Below, one piece after another: positions 7,998-16,142 of a stretch of DNA of 64,000 nucleotides. Both the position numbers and the translations under genes were made by a program. This DNA comes from Paracoccaceae bacterium (GTDB taxonomy: Bacteria > Pseudomonadota > Alphaproteobacteria > Rhodobacterales > Rhodobacteraceae): positions 147,869 through 211,868 of the forward strand of contig JAIXZY010000039.1 in assembly GCA_027489355.1 (NCBI GenBank), written 5' to 3'. Position 1 is the first letter of the stretch. Each line of letters starts with the position of its first letter. The notes below the pieces were generated by a model that was not told the DNA's origin, made no database searches, and worked only from the letters and a program-made list of their open reading frames with translations.

Positions 7998-8046
7998 CCG
8001 GTTGCCCCGCAAGGGGTGAAGACGATGGCACCGAGGTTCAAACCGG
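7998..8046 (+). promoter_or_regulatory. structured 5' leader of rpsB
   Basis: A long-range helix CCGGTT (7998-8003) / AACCGG (8041-8046) encloses a GNRA-type hairpin CCCC-GCAA-GGGG (8005-8016). The structure ends just before the AAAAGGA ribosome site of rpsB. Such a leader fits autogenous control by S2, as known for rpsB in other bacteria. The specific fold is my reading. Confidence 0.45.
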
Positions 8047-8059
8047 AAAAGGATATAGC

Positions 8060-8824
8060 ATGGCTCTTCCCGAGTTCTCCATGCGTCAGCTCCTGGAAGC
8101 TGGCGTTCACTACGGCCACCAGACCGCCCGCTGGAATCCCCGCATGGGCGAGTACATCTACGGTGACCGCAACGGCATCCACATCATCGACCTGACCCAG
8201 ACCGTCCCCCTGCTGGACCAGGCTCTGAAGGTCGTGCGCGACACCGTCGCCAAGGGCGGCCGCATCCTGTTCGTCGGCACCAAGCGTCAGGCCCAGAAGC
8301 CCGTCGCCGAAGCGGCCGAACGCTGCGCGCAGTTCTACATGAACCACCGCTGGCTGGGCGGCACGCTGACCAACTGGAAGACCGTTTCGCAGTCGATCCA
8401 GCGCCTGAAGCACCTGGACGAGGTCCTGGGCGCCGGCGGCGAAGGCCTGACCAAGAAAGAGCGTCTGGGCATGGAACGTGACCAAGCCAAGCTGCAGGCC
8501 TCGCTGGGCGGCATCCGCGAGATGGGCGGCACCCCGGACCTGATCTTCATCATCGACGTGGGCAAGGAAGACCTGGCCGTGCAGGAAGCCCAGAAGCTGG
8601 GCATTCCGGTCGTGGCCGTGGTCGACACCAACTGCTCGCCCAAGGGCGTGACCCATGTCATCCCCGGCAACGACGACGCGGCCCGCGCCATCGCTCTCTA
8701 CTGCGACCTGGTGGCCCGCGCGGCGCTGGACGGCATGTCGGCCCAGATGGGCGCGGCGGGCGTCGACCTTGGTGCTCTGGAAGCGGCTCCGGAAGAGGAA
8801 GCGGTCGCCGAAGCCGAGGCCTGA
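8060..8824 (+). CDS. rpsB: 30S ribosomal protein S2
   Basis: The 254-residue ribosomal protein starts [20 protein letters not shown], the conserved S2 N-terminus. It carries [17 protein letters not shown], the [15 protein letters not shown] signature and [23 protein letters not shown]. The C-terminus is an acidic Ala/Glu tail common in alphaproteobacteria. It is followed by tsf in the standard rpsB-tsf order, with a 9-bp hairpin between the two. The upstream leader is structured, suggesting feedback control by S2. Confidence 0.98.
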   Translation: MALPEFSMRQLLEAGVHYGHQTARWNPRMGEYIYGDRNGIHIIDLTQTVPLLDQALKVVRDTVAKGGRILFVGTKRQAQKPVAEAAERCAQFYMNHRWLGGTLTNWKTVSQSIQRLKHLDEVLGAGGEGLTKKERLGMERDQAKLQASLGGIREMGGTPDLIFIIDVGKEDLAVQEAQKLGIPVVAVVDTNCSPKGVTHVIPGNDDAARAIALYCDLVARAALDGMSAQMGAAGVDLGALEAAPEEEAVAEAEA

Positions 8825-8848
8825 GCCCCGGCTGTCATCTGACTTTCA

Positions 8849-8871
8849 CCCGGCGGGCCTATCCCGCCGGG
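8849..8871 (+). other. hairpin between rpsB and tsf
   Basis: Perfect 9-bp stem CCCGGCGGG (8849-8857) / CCCGCCGGG (8863-8871), loop CCTAT, 12 bp ahead of the AAGGAG site of tsf. It has no T-tract, so it more likely acts as an attenuator, processing site or mRNA stabiliser than as a full terminator. Confidence 0.6.
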
Positions 8872-8896
8872 CCATCTATTCCAAGGAGTGGGAAAC

Positions 8897-9805
8897 ATGA
8901 CGATCACCGCCCAGATGGTGAAGGAACTGCGCGAATCGACCGGCGCAGGCATGATGGACGCCAAGAAGGCGCTCACCGAAGTGAACGGCGACATGGAAGC
9001 CGCGGTCGACTGGCTGCGCACCAAGGGCCTCGCCAAGGCCGCCAAGAAGGCTGACCGCGTCGCGGCCGAAGGCCTGATCGGCGTGGCCGTGACCAACGGC
9101 AAAGGCGTCGCGATCGAGATCAACTCGGAAACCGACTTCGTTGCCAAGAACGAGGACTTCCAGGCGCTGGTCCGTGACGTGGCCAATGTCGCGCTGACCA
9201 CCGGCGACTCGGTCGAGGTCGTCAAGGCCGCCGGCCTGAATGGCAAGACGGTCGAGGAAGTGATCCAGGAAGCCATCGCCCGCATCGGCGAGAACATGAC
9301 CTTCCGCCGGATGCACGTCCTGGAAGGCGACACCGTCGTCTCTTACGTCCACAACGCGGCCACCGCGGGAATGGGCAAGATCGGCGTTCTCGTCGCGCTG
9401 AAGGGCGACAAGGCCAAGGCCGAGGAGATTGGGAAGCAGTTCGCGATGCACATCGCCGCGACCAACCCGCTCTCGCTGTCGGAAGCCACTCTCGACCCCT
9501 CGGTGGTGGAGCGTGAGCTCGCCGTGCAGACCGCCAAGGCTCTGGAAGAGAACGCCGCCTCGGCCAAGCCCAAGCCCGAGCAGGTGATCCATAACAACAT
9601 CATTCCGGGCCGGATGAAGAAGTTCCTGGCCGAGAATACGCTGATGGGCCAGGCCTTCGTGATCAACCCGGACGTGACGGTCGAACAGGCCGCCAAGGAC
9701 GCCGGGGTAGAGATCACCGGCTATGCCCGCGTCGCCGTCGGCGAAGGCATCGAGAAGAAGCAGGAAGATTTCGCCGCCGAAGTGGCGAAGGCGCTGCAGG
9801 GCTGA
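8897..9805 (+). CDS. tsf: translation elongation factor Ts
   Basis: The 302-residue guanine-nucleotide exchange factor for EF-Tu. The N-terminal UBA-like domain ([20 protein letters not shown]) is followed by the EF-Ts signature with [10 protein letters not shown], the residues that contact the EF-Tu nucleotide pocket. The ATG at 8897 is preceded by AAGGAG at 8883-8888; a GTG three codons upstream overlaps that site and is rejected. It is co-transcribed with rpsB, and a clear terminator follows at 9828-9857. Confidence 0.97.
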   Translation: MTITAQMVKELRESTGAGMMDAKKALTEVNGDMEAAVDWLRTKGLAKAAKKADRVAAEGLIGVAVTNGKGVAIEINSETDFVAKNEDFQALVRDVANVALTTGDSVEVVKAAGLNGKTVEEVIQEAIARIGENMTFRRMHVLEGDTVVSYVHNAATAGMGKIGVLVALKGDKAKAEEIGKQFAMHIAATNPLSLSEATLDPSVVERELAVQTAKALEENAASAKPKPEQVIHNNIIPGRMKKFLAENTLMGQAFVINPDVTVEQAAKDAGVEITGYARVAVGEGIEKKQEDFAAEVAKALQG

Positions 9806-9827
9806 TTTCCGCGCAAGCGGGGCAGGG

Positions 9828-9857
9828 GGCCGGTGCGAGCGATCGCGCCGGCCTTTT
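9828..9857 (+). terminator. terminator of the rpsB-tsf operon
   Basis: Stem GGCCGGTGC (9828-9836) / GCGCCGGCC (9845-9853), nine pairs with one G-T, an 8-nt loop, then TTTTCCTTT. Confidence 0.8.
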
Positions 9858-9883
9858 CCTTTGCGCCGGTCAGAAAATGGAAA

Positions 9884-9911
9884 CGGCGCGGTCCCGGGGA
9901 GAACCGCGCCG
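9884..9911 (-). terminator. minus-strand terminator about 190 bp beyond the LuxR-type gene
   Basis: Perfect 9-bp stem CGGCGCGGT (9884-9892) / ACCGCGCCG (9903-9911) with a 10-nt loop. Read on the minus strand it is followed by TTTCCATTTTC. It would end a transcript coming from the LuxR gene or from an independent start in 9912-10103. Apart from the two terminators I see no gene in 9806-10103. Confidence 0.6.
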
Positions 9912-10103
9912 CAGGTCCTGCCCCGACCCCAGGGGATGAGGGAACGGGAGGGCAAGACGTGAAGTCGGCCGTCTGAATGCTCGGCCTATGCAAGAAAAAA
10001 GCGGGATCGGCCAATACTTTGCCGGTCCGCGTGACTTTCGGTTTCCCTAGGGTCACCTGCATGTGATGCCACGACAACCCGCGCGGGGCGAGTGCGGAAA
10101 ACC

Positions 10104-10886
10104 CTACCTCGCGGCGCGGGCGACCTCGGGCAGGCGCTGGAAAATCATGTTCAGAAGCGCGCCCTTGGCGACCGCCTGGGCGGTGGTCTCGACCGCCAGC
10201 GCCTCACGCGCAAGACGCAGGTGCTTTTCGACCATCGCCGGGCTGACACCCATCAGCAACGCCACGTCCTGCGTGGTCTTGCCATCTGCAACCCATTCCA
10301 GCGCCTCGCGCTGCCGCGGCGACAGCGCACGGTGGCGGCTCAGCTGCGGCAGGTGGACGATTGTCAGGTGCATCATGTTCGCCACCGCCATGATCTCTTC
10401 CTTGCGGGCAGCAAAAATCTGGTCGACCTGGGCCGGGCTGATCCCCGGGTCCGCGATCAGTCCCAAGGCGCCTTTCGACCGTGACGAGACCTCGGGAAAG
10501 CTGACAGACATCCCGGCCACGATCCCCATCGCCGCGTTCTGCCGCACCGCCTCGGCCTCCTCGGCCGACAGGCGTCCGGCCTCGAAGGCCTCCTTCACCC
10601 AGGACCAGGTGCAAGCGCCCGAGTGCTGTTCCGCCCAGCGGAAGACCGGAGTCTTGGAGTAGAACCCGCCCTGGAAATACCGCTTCACATAATCGGCGTC
10701 GCAGGTGGTCAGGAACAGCGCGTCCTCAGGATCGCCGATGGTCTTGAGGTGTTTGAAGCGGGTGAAGCCATAGTTGGCGCGGCGAAAGCCGAGGGCGGCG
10801 AAATAGGCGGTTCCGCGTTCCCAGGCCTCGTCTATCGACGAGGAACTGGCGATGCGGTTCAAAAGTGCAAGTATCGTCTCGCTCAT
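10104..10886 (-). CDS. solo LuxR-family transcriptional regulator with autoinducer-binding-like domain
   Basis: A 260-residue protein. Residues about 20-165 form an AHL-binding-like domain, and residues about 185-250 form the LuxR helix-turn-helix (LSPRQREALEWVADGKTTQDVALLMGVSPAMVEKHL). In the ligand pocket the usual Asp-Pro after the Tyr/Trp cluster reads Thr-Pro (GGFYSKTPVFRWAEQ), so the Asp that hydrogen-bonds the AHL amide in TraR/LasR appears to be missing. No luxI-type synthase is nearby. It is probably an orphan regulator sensing something else or acting without ligand. It is a single gene with its own downstream terminator candidate. Confidence 0.85.
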   Translation of the reverse strand: MSETILALLNRIASSSSIDEAWERGTAYFAALGFRRANYGFTRFKHLKTIGDPEDALFLTTCDADYVKRYFQGGFYSKTPVFRWAEQHSGACTWSWVKEAFEAGRLSAEEAEAVRQNAAMGIVAGMSVSFPEVSSRSKGALGLIADPGISPAQVDQIFAARKEEIMAVANMMHLTIVHLPQLSRHRALSPRQREALEWVADGKTTQDVALLMGVSPAMVEKHLRLAREALAVETTAQAVAKGALLNMIFQRLPEVARAAR

Positions 10887-11015
10887 GGTCTTGTCCCTGT
10901 TGCCTGGAATGGACCGCCGGTGAAACCTGACCCTGCGGCATTCGGAGCTTGGACGTGAGATAAGGCCGGTTTCCTTGGCTTGTCTATGCCTTGCACCGTG
11001 ATTTGGGCGTCAAAA

Positions 11016-11037
11016 GACAACCATGACGGAAGTTGTC
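11016..11037 (-). terminator. weak terminator after gph
   Basis: Inverted repeat GACAAC (11016-11021) / GTTGTC (11032-11037), 10-nt loop, immediately beyond the gph stop. On the minus strand it is followed by TTTTG. It is short, so confidence is low. Confidence 0.35.
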
Positions 11038-11038
11038 A

Positions 11039-11728
11039 TCACACTCGGGGGGTCTCTGCCTGAAGTCGCGGCGCCAGATGCGCAACAAGCCGGGGCAGGG
11101 CGGCGTGATCGTCAAAGACAAGCTTCGCGCCAAGACTTTCAGCACTGGCAGTGCGGTACCCACCGGCAAAAAGCGCCAGCGGCACGCCGGCGGCCTTGGC
11201 GGTTTCGGCATCCACCTCGCTGTCGCCGACGAAAAGCGTTGGCGCCGGTCCAAGTAGCCTCATGGCAGCCAGAAGAGGGGCGGGGTGCGGTTTGCGTTCC
11301 GCCAAGCTGTCGCCGCCGATCACAACCGGGAACAGGTGATCCAGCGCGAAGTGGCGGAGCACCGCACGCGTGGGACCGAGCGGTTTGTTGGTGCAGATTG
11401 CAAGACGGTGCCCGGCGTCAGCAAGACGGTTGAGAGCTGTAGATACACCCGGATAAAGCGTTGTAAGACCAAACTCTTGCTCGTAGATCCTGATGAAAGC
11501 GTCCACAAGGGCTGCCTGAACCTCGGCGTCCAGCTTCATGCCGGCGTGGCCCATCAGCCGACTGACCAGAGTGCCCAGGCCATTGCCGATGAACATTCGA
11601 ACAACAGAATAAGGAAAAGGGGATAAACCCTTGGCCTGGAATACTTTATTGGCTGCATCATGGATCTGCGGCGCGCTGTCGATCAGCGTGCCGTCCAGAT
11701 CGAAAACCAGGTTCAGAGTGTCAACCAA
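11039..11728 (-). CDS. gph: phosphoglycolate phosphatase, HAD superfamily
   Basis: A 229-residue HAD phosphatase that removes phosphate from 2-phosphoglycolate. Motif [12 protein letters not shown] carries the nucleophile Asp. Motif II is ICTNK, motif III the Lys in RKPHPAP and motif [13 protein letters not shown]. There is no ATG at the fold's beginning. The first suitable start is TTG at 11728 (Leu-Val-Asp-Thr-Leu-Asn-Leu-Val-Phe), which overlaps the end of rpe by 8 bp, so translation is probably coupled. The rpe-gph order is widely conserved and supports the assignment. Confidence 0.85.
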   Translation of the reverse strand: MVDTLNLVFDLDGTLIDSAPQIHDAANKVFQAKGLSPFPYSVVRMFIGNGLGTLVSRLMGHAGMKLDAEVQAALVDAFIRIYEQEFGLTTLYPGVSTALNRLADAGHRLAICTNKPLGPTRAVLRHFALDHLFPVVIGGDSLAERKPHPAPLLAAMRLLGPAPTLFVGDSEVDAETAKAAGVPLALFAGGYRTASAESLGAKLVFDDHAALPRLVAHLAPRLQAETPRV

Positions 11729-12410
11729 GTGCCGCCTCGGCCGCCGCCCGGATCGCCCGGATATTGTCGCCATAGGGCGCAGGGTTCTCTACCGAGCCAC
11801 CCTTGAAGACCGCCGAACCTGCAACCAGCACATCCGCTCCGGCCCTGGTCACCAGCGGCGCCGTGGCTGCCGTGATGCCGCCATCGATCTCGATATGCAC
11901 CGGCCGGTCGCCAATCATCTGGCGCAGGCGGGCAATCTTCGCCACCTGGCTTTCGATGAAGCTCTGGCCGCCGAAACCGGGGTTGACCGTCATCACGCAG
12001 ACCATGTCCACCATGTCCAGAAGCTCGGCCACGGCCTCGACCGGCGTGCCGGGGTTCAGCGCCACGCCAGCCTTTTTCCCAAGTCCGCGAATGGCTTGCA
12101 GCGTGCGGTGAATGTGCGGGCCGGCTTCCACATGGGCGGTGATCACATCGGCGCCGGCCTTGGCATAGGCTTCCAGGTACACGTCGACCGGCGAGATCAT
12201 CAGGTGCACATCCATCACGCCCTTGATATGCGGCCGGATCGCCGCGCACATCGCCGGGCCGAAGGTCAGGTTCGGCACGAAATGGCCGTCCATCACATCG
12301 ACATGCACCCAATCCGCGCCTTGCGCCTCGATGGCGCGACATTCCGCACCGAAATTCGCGAAATCCGCAGCGAGGATCGAGGGCGCGATCTTGATGGAAC
12401 GGTCGAACAT
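11721..12410 (-). CDS. rpe: ribulose-phosphate 3-epimerase
   Basis: A 229-residue TIM-barrel enzyme of the pentose phosphate and Calvin cycles that interconverts D-ribulose 5-phosphate and D-xylulose 5-phosphate. Motifs include [14 protein letters not shown], the metal-binding [30 protein letters not shown] and EIDGGI near the phosphate site. It is transcribed ahead of gph, which it overlaps. A promoter is predicted at 12479-12507. Confidence 0.95.
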   Translation of the reverse strand: MFDRSIKIAPSILAADFANFGAECRAIEAQGADWVHVDVMDGHFVPNLTFGPAMCAAIRPHIKGVMDVHLMISPVDVYLEAYAKAGADVITAHVEAGPHIHRTLQAIRGLGKKAGVALNPGTPVEAVAELLDMVDMVCVMTVNPGFGGQSFIESQVAKIARLRQMIGDRPVHIEIDGGITAATAPLVTRAGADVLVAGSAVFKGGSVENPAPYGDNIRAIRAAAEAALG

Positions 12411-12478
12411 GCGGCAGGCTCCGGCTGGGTTGGCGCGTCATATCCCGGTGCATCCCGGCTTTCCAGCGCCTATTACAT

Positions 12479-12507
12479 TACATAATACTCATTACGCGAT
12501 AATCCAA
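12479..12507 (-). promoter_or_regulatory. predicted promoter of rpe-gph
   Basis: On the minus strand TTGGAT (12507-12502) and TATGTA (12484-12479) are 17 bp apart, within the most AT-rich patch of the neighbourhood (12470-12510). It lies 69 bp upstream of the rpe start. Confidence 0.45.
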
Positions 12508-12537
12508 TCCGCCGATCCGCACCCTGCCCGCAAACGA

Positions 12538-12567
12538 AAACGGCCCGGTCGGAAGACCGGGCCGTTT
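12538..12567 (-). terminator. terminator of ndk
   Basis: Perfect 13-bp stem AAACGGCCCGGTC (12538-12550) / GACCGGGCCGTTT (12555-12567) with loop GGAA, 19 bp beyond the ndk stop. On the minus strand the stem runs into TTTTCGTTTG. Confidence 0.85.
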
Positions 12568-12585
12568 CCAGACGCTGTGTCGCGA

Positions 12586-13008
12586 TCAGCCGACCAGTTC
12601 GAGGCCCGAGAAGAAGAACGCGATCTCGCGCGCGGCGGAAGCCTCGCTGTCCGAGCCGTGGACCGAGTTCTCGCCCTTGGACAGCGCGAATTCCTTGCGG
12701 ATCGTCCCGTCGGCGGCGGCGGCCGGATCGGTCGCGCCCATCACTTCGCGGTTCTTGGCAATGGCGCCTTCGCCTTCCAGCACCTGCACCACGACCGGTT
12801 CGGAGGCCATGAACGTACAGAGCTCGCCATAGAACGGACGCTCCTTGTGCTCGGCATAGAACTGGCCGGCCTGGGCCGGGCTCAGGTGGATGCGCTTCGA
12901 CGCAACGACGCGCAGGCCCGCGTCCTCGAACTTGGCAACGATCTTGCCGGTCAGGTTGCGTTTGGTCGCATCGGGTTTAATGATCGACAGGGTACGTTCG
13001 ACGGCCAT
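12586..13008 (-). CDS. ndk: nucleoside-diphosphate kinase
   Basis: The 140-residue enzyme balances nucleoside triphosphate pools through a phosphohistidine. The N-terminus [19 protein letters not shown] and the active-site motif NSVHGSDS with the phosphorylated His are intact. The ATG at 13008 is chosen over a start four codons earlier because MAVERTLS is the family N-terminus. It is a single gene with a strong terminator. Confidence 0.97.
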   Translation of the reverse strand: MAVERTLSIIKPDATKRNLTGKIVAKFEDAGLRVVASKRIHLSPAQAGQFYAEHKERPFYGELCTFMASEPVVVQVLEGEGAIAKNREVMGATDPAAAADGTIRKEFALSKGENSVHGSDSEASAAREIAFFFSGLELVG

Positions 13009-13130
13009 GTGGCTCTCCATTCTTGGGGGCCAGCGCGGCCCTTTTCGGATGGCGGGCTGCTACCACGGGGCGCGACCTTTGAAAAGGTGCCGCCATTGAC
13101 GTTTTGTCCCGGTTGAGGCACTGGCAGACC

Positions 13131-14981
13131 ATGCTGAAGATCGAGGACATCACCTACAACGTCGAGGGCCGCCCCCTGTTCGAGGGCGCGTCGGCCACCA
13201 TTCCCACCGGGCACAAGGTCGGCCTCGTGGGCCGCAACGGGGCCGGCAAGACCACCCTCTTCCGCCTGATCCGGGGCGAGCTGGCGCTTGAGGGCGGCGC
13301 GATCACCCTGCCCCAGCGCGCCCGGATCGGCGGCGTCGCGCAGGAAGTCCCATCGTCGGAAACCTCGCTGCTGGATACGGTACTGGCCGCCGACACCGAA
13401 CGCGCAGCCCTGATGGCCGAGGCGGAAACGGCACATGATCCACACCGCATCGCCGAAATCCAGGCGCGTCTGACCGACATCGACGCCTGGTCGGCCGAGG
13501 GAAGAGCATCCAGCATTCTCAAGGGCTTGGGCTTCGGTGCTGAAGCACAGCTGATGCCCTGCAGTGCCTTTTCCGGCGGCTGGCGGATGCGTGTGGCGCT
13601 GGCCGGCGTGCTGTTCGCCCAACCCGATTACCTGCTTCTCGACGAACCGACCAACTACCTGGATCTTGAAGGCGCGCTCTGGCTGGAGAGCTACCTGCAG
13701 AAGTATCCGCACACCGTTATCATCATCAGCCACGACCGCGGGCTTTTGAACCGGGCGGTCCAGGGGATCCTGCATCTGGACAACCGGAAGCTGACCTACT
13801 GGCAAGGCGGCTACGATCAGTTCGCCCGCCAGATGGCCGAACGCCGCGCCGTGCTGCAGGCCGAGGCGAAGAAGGTCGAGGCCCGACGGGCACATCTGCA
13901 AAGCTTCGTCGACCGCTTCAAGGCCAAGGCCACGAAGGCTGCGCAGGCGCAGAGCCGTGTGAAGATGCTGGAGAAGCTGACCCCAATCACCGCGCCGGAA
14001 GAGGCGAAGAAGGTCGTCTTCACCTTCCCCAAGCCCGAGGAACTGGCGCCCCCGATCATCAACCTGGACGGCGCGGCCGTGGGTTATGGCGGCCCGCCGG
14101 TGCTGAAGCGGCTGAACCTGCGCATCGACCAGGATGACCGCATCGCGCTACTGGGTCGCAATGGCGAAGGAAAATCCACACTTTCCAAGCTTTTGGCAGG
14201 TAAACTTCAACCGTGCGAAGGAAAGATCGCCCGGTCCTCCAAGCTCCGGATCGGCTATTTTGCCCAGCATCAGGTAGATGAGTTGCATCTGGACGAAACG
14301 CCCCTGCAGCACATCCAGCGCCTTCGCCCGGACGAAGGCCAGCCGAAGCTCCGCGCTCGATTGGCGGGCTTTGGGTTGATGGCGGATCAGGCGGACACCG
14401 TGGTGGGTCGGCTTTCGGGCGGACAGAAGGCGCGATTGTCATTGCTATTGGCAACAATCGACGCGCCACACCTCTTGATCCTGGACGAGCCGACCAACCA
14501 CCTGGACATCGAAAGCCGCGAGGCGCTGGTGGAAGCTTTGACCGAATACCCCGGCGCGGTCATCCTGGTCAGCCACGACATGCATCTTCTCGGCCTCGTG
14601 GCCGACCGCCTGTGGCTGGTCAAAGGCGGCTCGGTGACGCCCTATTCCGACGACCTAGAGGCCTATCGCCGGCAGCTGCTTGCGGGCGATGAAGAGGTGA
14701 AGGTCGCCGCAAAACCCATTGAAAAACCTAAGAAAGCAAGCCGGGACGAAATGCTCGCGCTCAAGGCCGAAGTCCGCAAATGCGAGGACCGGCTGGAGAA
14801 GCTGAACGAGATGCGGGATAAATTGGCCAGGAAGCTTGCCGATCCCGACCTCTACGACGACAGCCGCAAGGGAGAGCTGACGACCTGGAATGCGAAATAT
14901 GCCGAGGTGATGGAGGCGCTGGACAAGGCGGAAGCGCTCTGGATGGCAGCGCAGGAAAAGTTCGAGTTGGCCTCAGCCTGA
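13131..14981 (+). CDS. ABC-F family ATPase (Uup/YheS-like translation factor)
   Basis: The 616-residue cytosolic protein has two ABC domains and no membrane segments. Domain 1 has GRNGAGKTT, FSGGWRMR and LLDEPTNYLD. Domain 2 has GRNGEGKST, LSGGQKARLS and ILDEPTNHLD. Between them is the P-site tRNA interaction linker (about residues 240-310, Lys/Ala-rich). The C-terminus (about 530-616) is a charged coiled coil. ABC-F proteins bind the ribosomal E site and rescue or modulate translation; some give antibiotic resistance, but nothing here points to that. The ATG at 13131 begins MLKIEDITYNVEGRPLF. Confidence 0.92.
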   Translation: MLKIEDITYNVEGRPLFEGASATIPTGHKVGLVGRNGAGKTTLFRLIRGELALEGGAITLPQRARIGGVAQEVPSSETSLLDTVLAADTERAALMAEAETAHDPHRIAEIQARLTDIDAWSAEGRASSILKGLGFGAEAQLMPCSAFSGGWRMRVALAGVLFAQPDYLLLDEPTNYLDLEGALWLESYLQKYPHTVIIISHDRGLLNRAVQGILHLDNRKLTYWQGGYDQFARQMAERRAVLQAEAKKVEARRAHLQSFVDRFKAKATKAAQAQSRVKMLEKLTPITAPEEAKKVVFTFPKPEELAPPIINLDGAAVGYGGPPVLKRLNLRIDQDDRIALLGRNGEGKSTLSKLLAGKLQPCEGKIARSSKLRIGYFAQHQVDELHLDETPLQHIQRLRPDEGQPKLRARLAGFGLMADQADTVVGRLSGGQKARLSLLLATIDAPHLLILDEPTNHLDIESREALVEALTEYPGAVILVSHDMHLLGLVADRLWLVKGGSVTPYSDDLEAYRRQLLAGDEEVKVAAKPIEKPKKASRDEMLALKAEVRKCEDRLEKLNEMRDKLARKLADPDLYDDSRKGELTTWNAKYAEVMEALDKAEALWMAAQEKFELASA

Positions 14982-14989
14982 GCATTTTC

Positions 14990-15018
14990 GTATATACACT
15001 CGGGCGCATTGTATATAC
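14990..15018. promoter_or_regulatory. paired GTATATAC palindromes upstream of the DUF2267 gene
   Basis: GTATATACA (14990-14998) and TGTATATAC (15010-15018) form a perfect inverted repeat with an 11-bp spacer. Each half also contains the self-palindrome GTATATAC. Their centres lie 20 bp apart, about two helical turns, suggesting an operator for a dimeric or tetrameric regulator. The second half could double as a -10 element for the gene starting at 15042. Confidence 0.5.
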
Positions 15019-15041
15019 CATTTGATGTGCAGGTGTGAACA

Positions 15042-15497
15042 ATGCCCATGCCCTGGACCTATCGCCAAGCGACCCGCGAATGGCAGGCGTTTCTGGCCGA
15101 GGCGCGGGCGGCGATGGACCTTACGTCGGACAATGCGGCCTACACCGCAGTCCAAGGCGTGCTGCTGGCGTTCCGGCGGCGGTTGACAGCGCAGCAGGCG
15201 ATCGACTTCGCCCAAGTGCTGCCCTCGGTCCTGCGGGCTCTGTTCGTGGCGGACTGGCGGCTCGAGGACCCCGTCCCTGCCGGCACGCGCGCCGACTGGA
15301 CGGCCGAGGCGATGGCCCTGCGGCCGCACCACAACCTGACCCCGCCCAACTGCGTCGAAGCGACCGCGCTGGCGTTGCGAAAATCCATCCTGCGCGAGGA
15401 TCTGGATCGCGTGCTCGCCACCCTGCCCACCTTTGCGGCCGAGTTCTGGTCGACCCCCGGCACCGACCCGACCCTGCTTGGCCCGAGCATCGTCTAA
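15042..15497 (+). CDS. DUF2267 domain protein
   Basis: A 151-residue protein whose whole length matches DUF2267: paired helical repeats with TAVQGVLLAFRRRLTAQQAIDFAQVLPSVLRALFV in the first half and ALALRKSILREDLDRVLATLP in the second. There is no signal peptide or membrane helix. DUF2267 proteins are often stress-associated, but their biochemical role is unknown. A striking palindromic operator candidate lies 24 bp upstream. The marC pseudogene follows 55 bp downstream. Confidence 0.75.
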   Translation: MPMPWTYRQATREWQAFLAEARAAMDLTSDNAAYTAVQGVLLAFRRRLTAQQAIDFAQVLPSVLRALFVADWRLEDPVPAGTRADWTAEAMALRPHHNLTPPNCVEATALALRKSILREDLDRVLATLPTFAAEFWSTPGTDPTLLGPSIV

Positions 15498-15552
15498 CTT
15501 GCGCTTCCCAAACGGCGGGACGACGCCTAGCCTGCAGCAAAGCGAGGGGACG

Positions 15553-16091
15553 ATGCCCGAGACCGCCTTCCTGATCACCGCTTTCGCCACGCTCTTCGTG
15601 GTGATCGACCCGCCCGGCCTGGTGCCTCTGTTCATCGCGCTGACCCGCGGCATGGGGGCCGAGAAGCGGCGGGCGATGGCGCGGCGGGCGCGTTCCGCAT
15701 CGCAGGCGGGATCCTGCTGTTCCTGACGGCGCTGGACATGATGTTCGAGCGCCGGACCCAGCGGCGCGAGGGGCAGCAGGCCGAGCCGGACCACGACCCC
15801 TCGGTCTTTCCGCTGGCGACGCCGCTGATTGCAGGGCCGGGTGCGATTGCCTCGGTGATCCTTCTGGTCGGGCAAGGCGGCCCAGGCTGGGGCGGGACGG
15901 TTGCCGTGCTGGCCCTGATGCTGGCGATGATGGCCGTGACCTATGCCTTCCTCCTCGCCTCGCCGCCGCTGGAGCGGATGCTGGGTCGGACCGGGGTGAT
16001 CGTCATCACCCGGCTGCTGGGAATGCTTCTGGCGGCGCTGTCGGTGCAGTTCGTGATCGACGGTGTACGGGGAACGGGGTTGATCGGCTGA
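15553..16091 (+). pseudogene. MarC-family membrane protein, disrupted by an internal deletion and frameshift
   Basis: The first part from ATG 15553 reads as a MarC N-terminus (FLITAFATLFVVIDPPGLVP and on to about residue 45), then runs into a stop at 15726. The rest of the family continues in another frame, from AFRIAGGILLFLTALDMMF near 15690 to a natural C-terminus at 16091. Between the halves the second transmembrane segment, about 25-35 residues, is absent. The frame change requires loss of 3n+1 bases. The junction is in a GCG/CGG-rich stretch at about 15675-15695. Intact MarC proteins are about 200 residues with six helices; this one would not fold. A sequencing or assembly collapse is the alternative. 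Confidence 0.8.
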
Positions 16092-16142
16092 CCTTCCCAA
16101 GCCAGCGCCCTGCCCCCATATCTCCCTGAACCGGAGGTTCGG

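Noticed and set aside
6049..8031. A 660-residue psuG extending over psuK to 8031.
   Set aside because: Only the last 307 residues match the family; the rest is antisense-free shadow of psuK in another frame.
7920..8059. Possible cobalamin riboswitch before rpsB (a TGCCCCGCAA-like segment and GGGAGAAATCCC).
   Set aside because: The B12-box GCCACTG is absent, the spacing does not match, and the gene is ribosomal. An S2 leader fits better.
9721..10077. Minus-strand open frame between tsf and the LuxR gene.
   Set aside because: It overlaps the end of tsf and two terminators, has no family and no ribosome site.
10104..10886. Quorum-sensing pair.
   Set aside because: No AHL synthase-like gene exists in the window and the receptor pocket lacks the key Asp.
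15738..16091. Second half of MarC as a separate gene starting at an internal ATG.
   Set aside because: The similarity begins upstream of that ATG in the same frame (AFRIAGG...), there is no ribosome site, and the missing N-terminal half lies just upstream in another frame. A pseudogene is the simpler reading.
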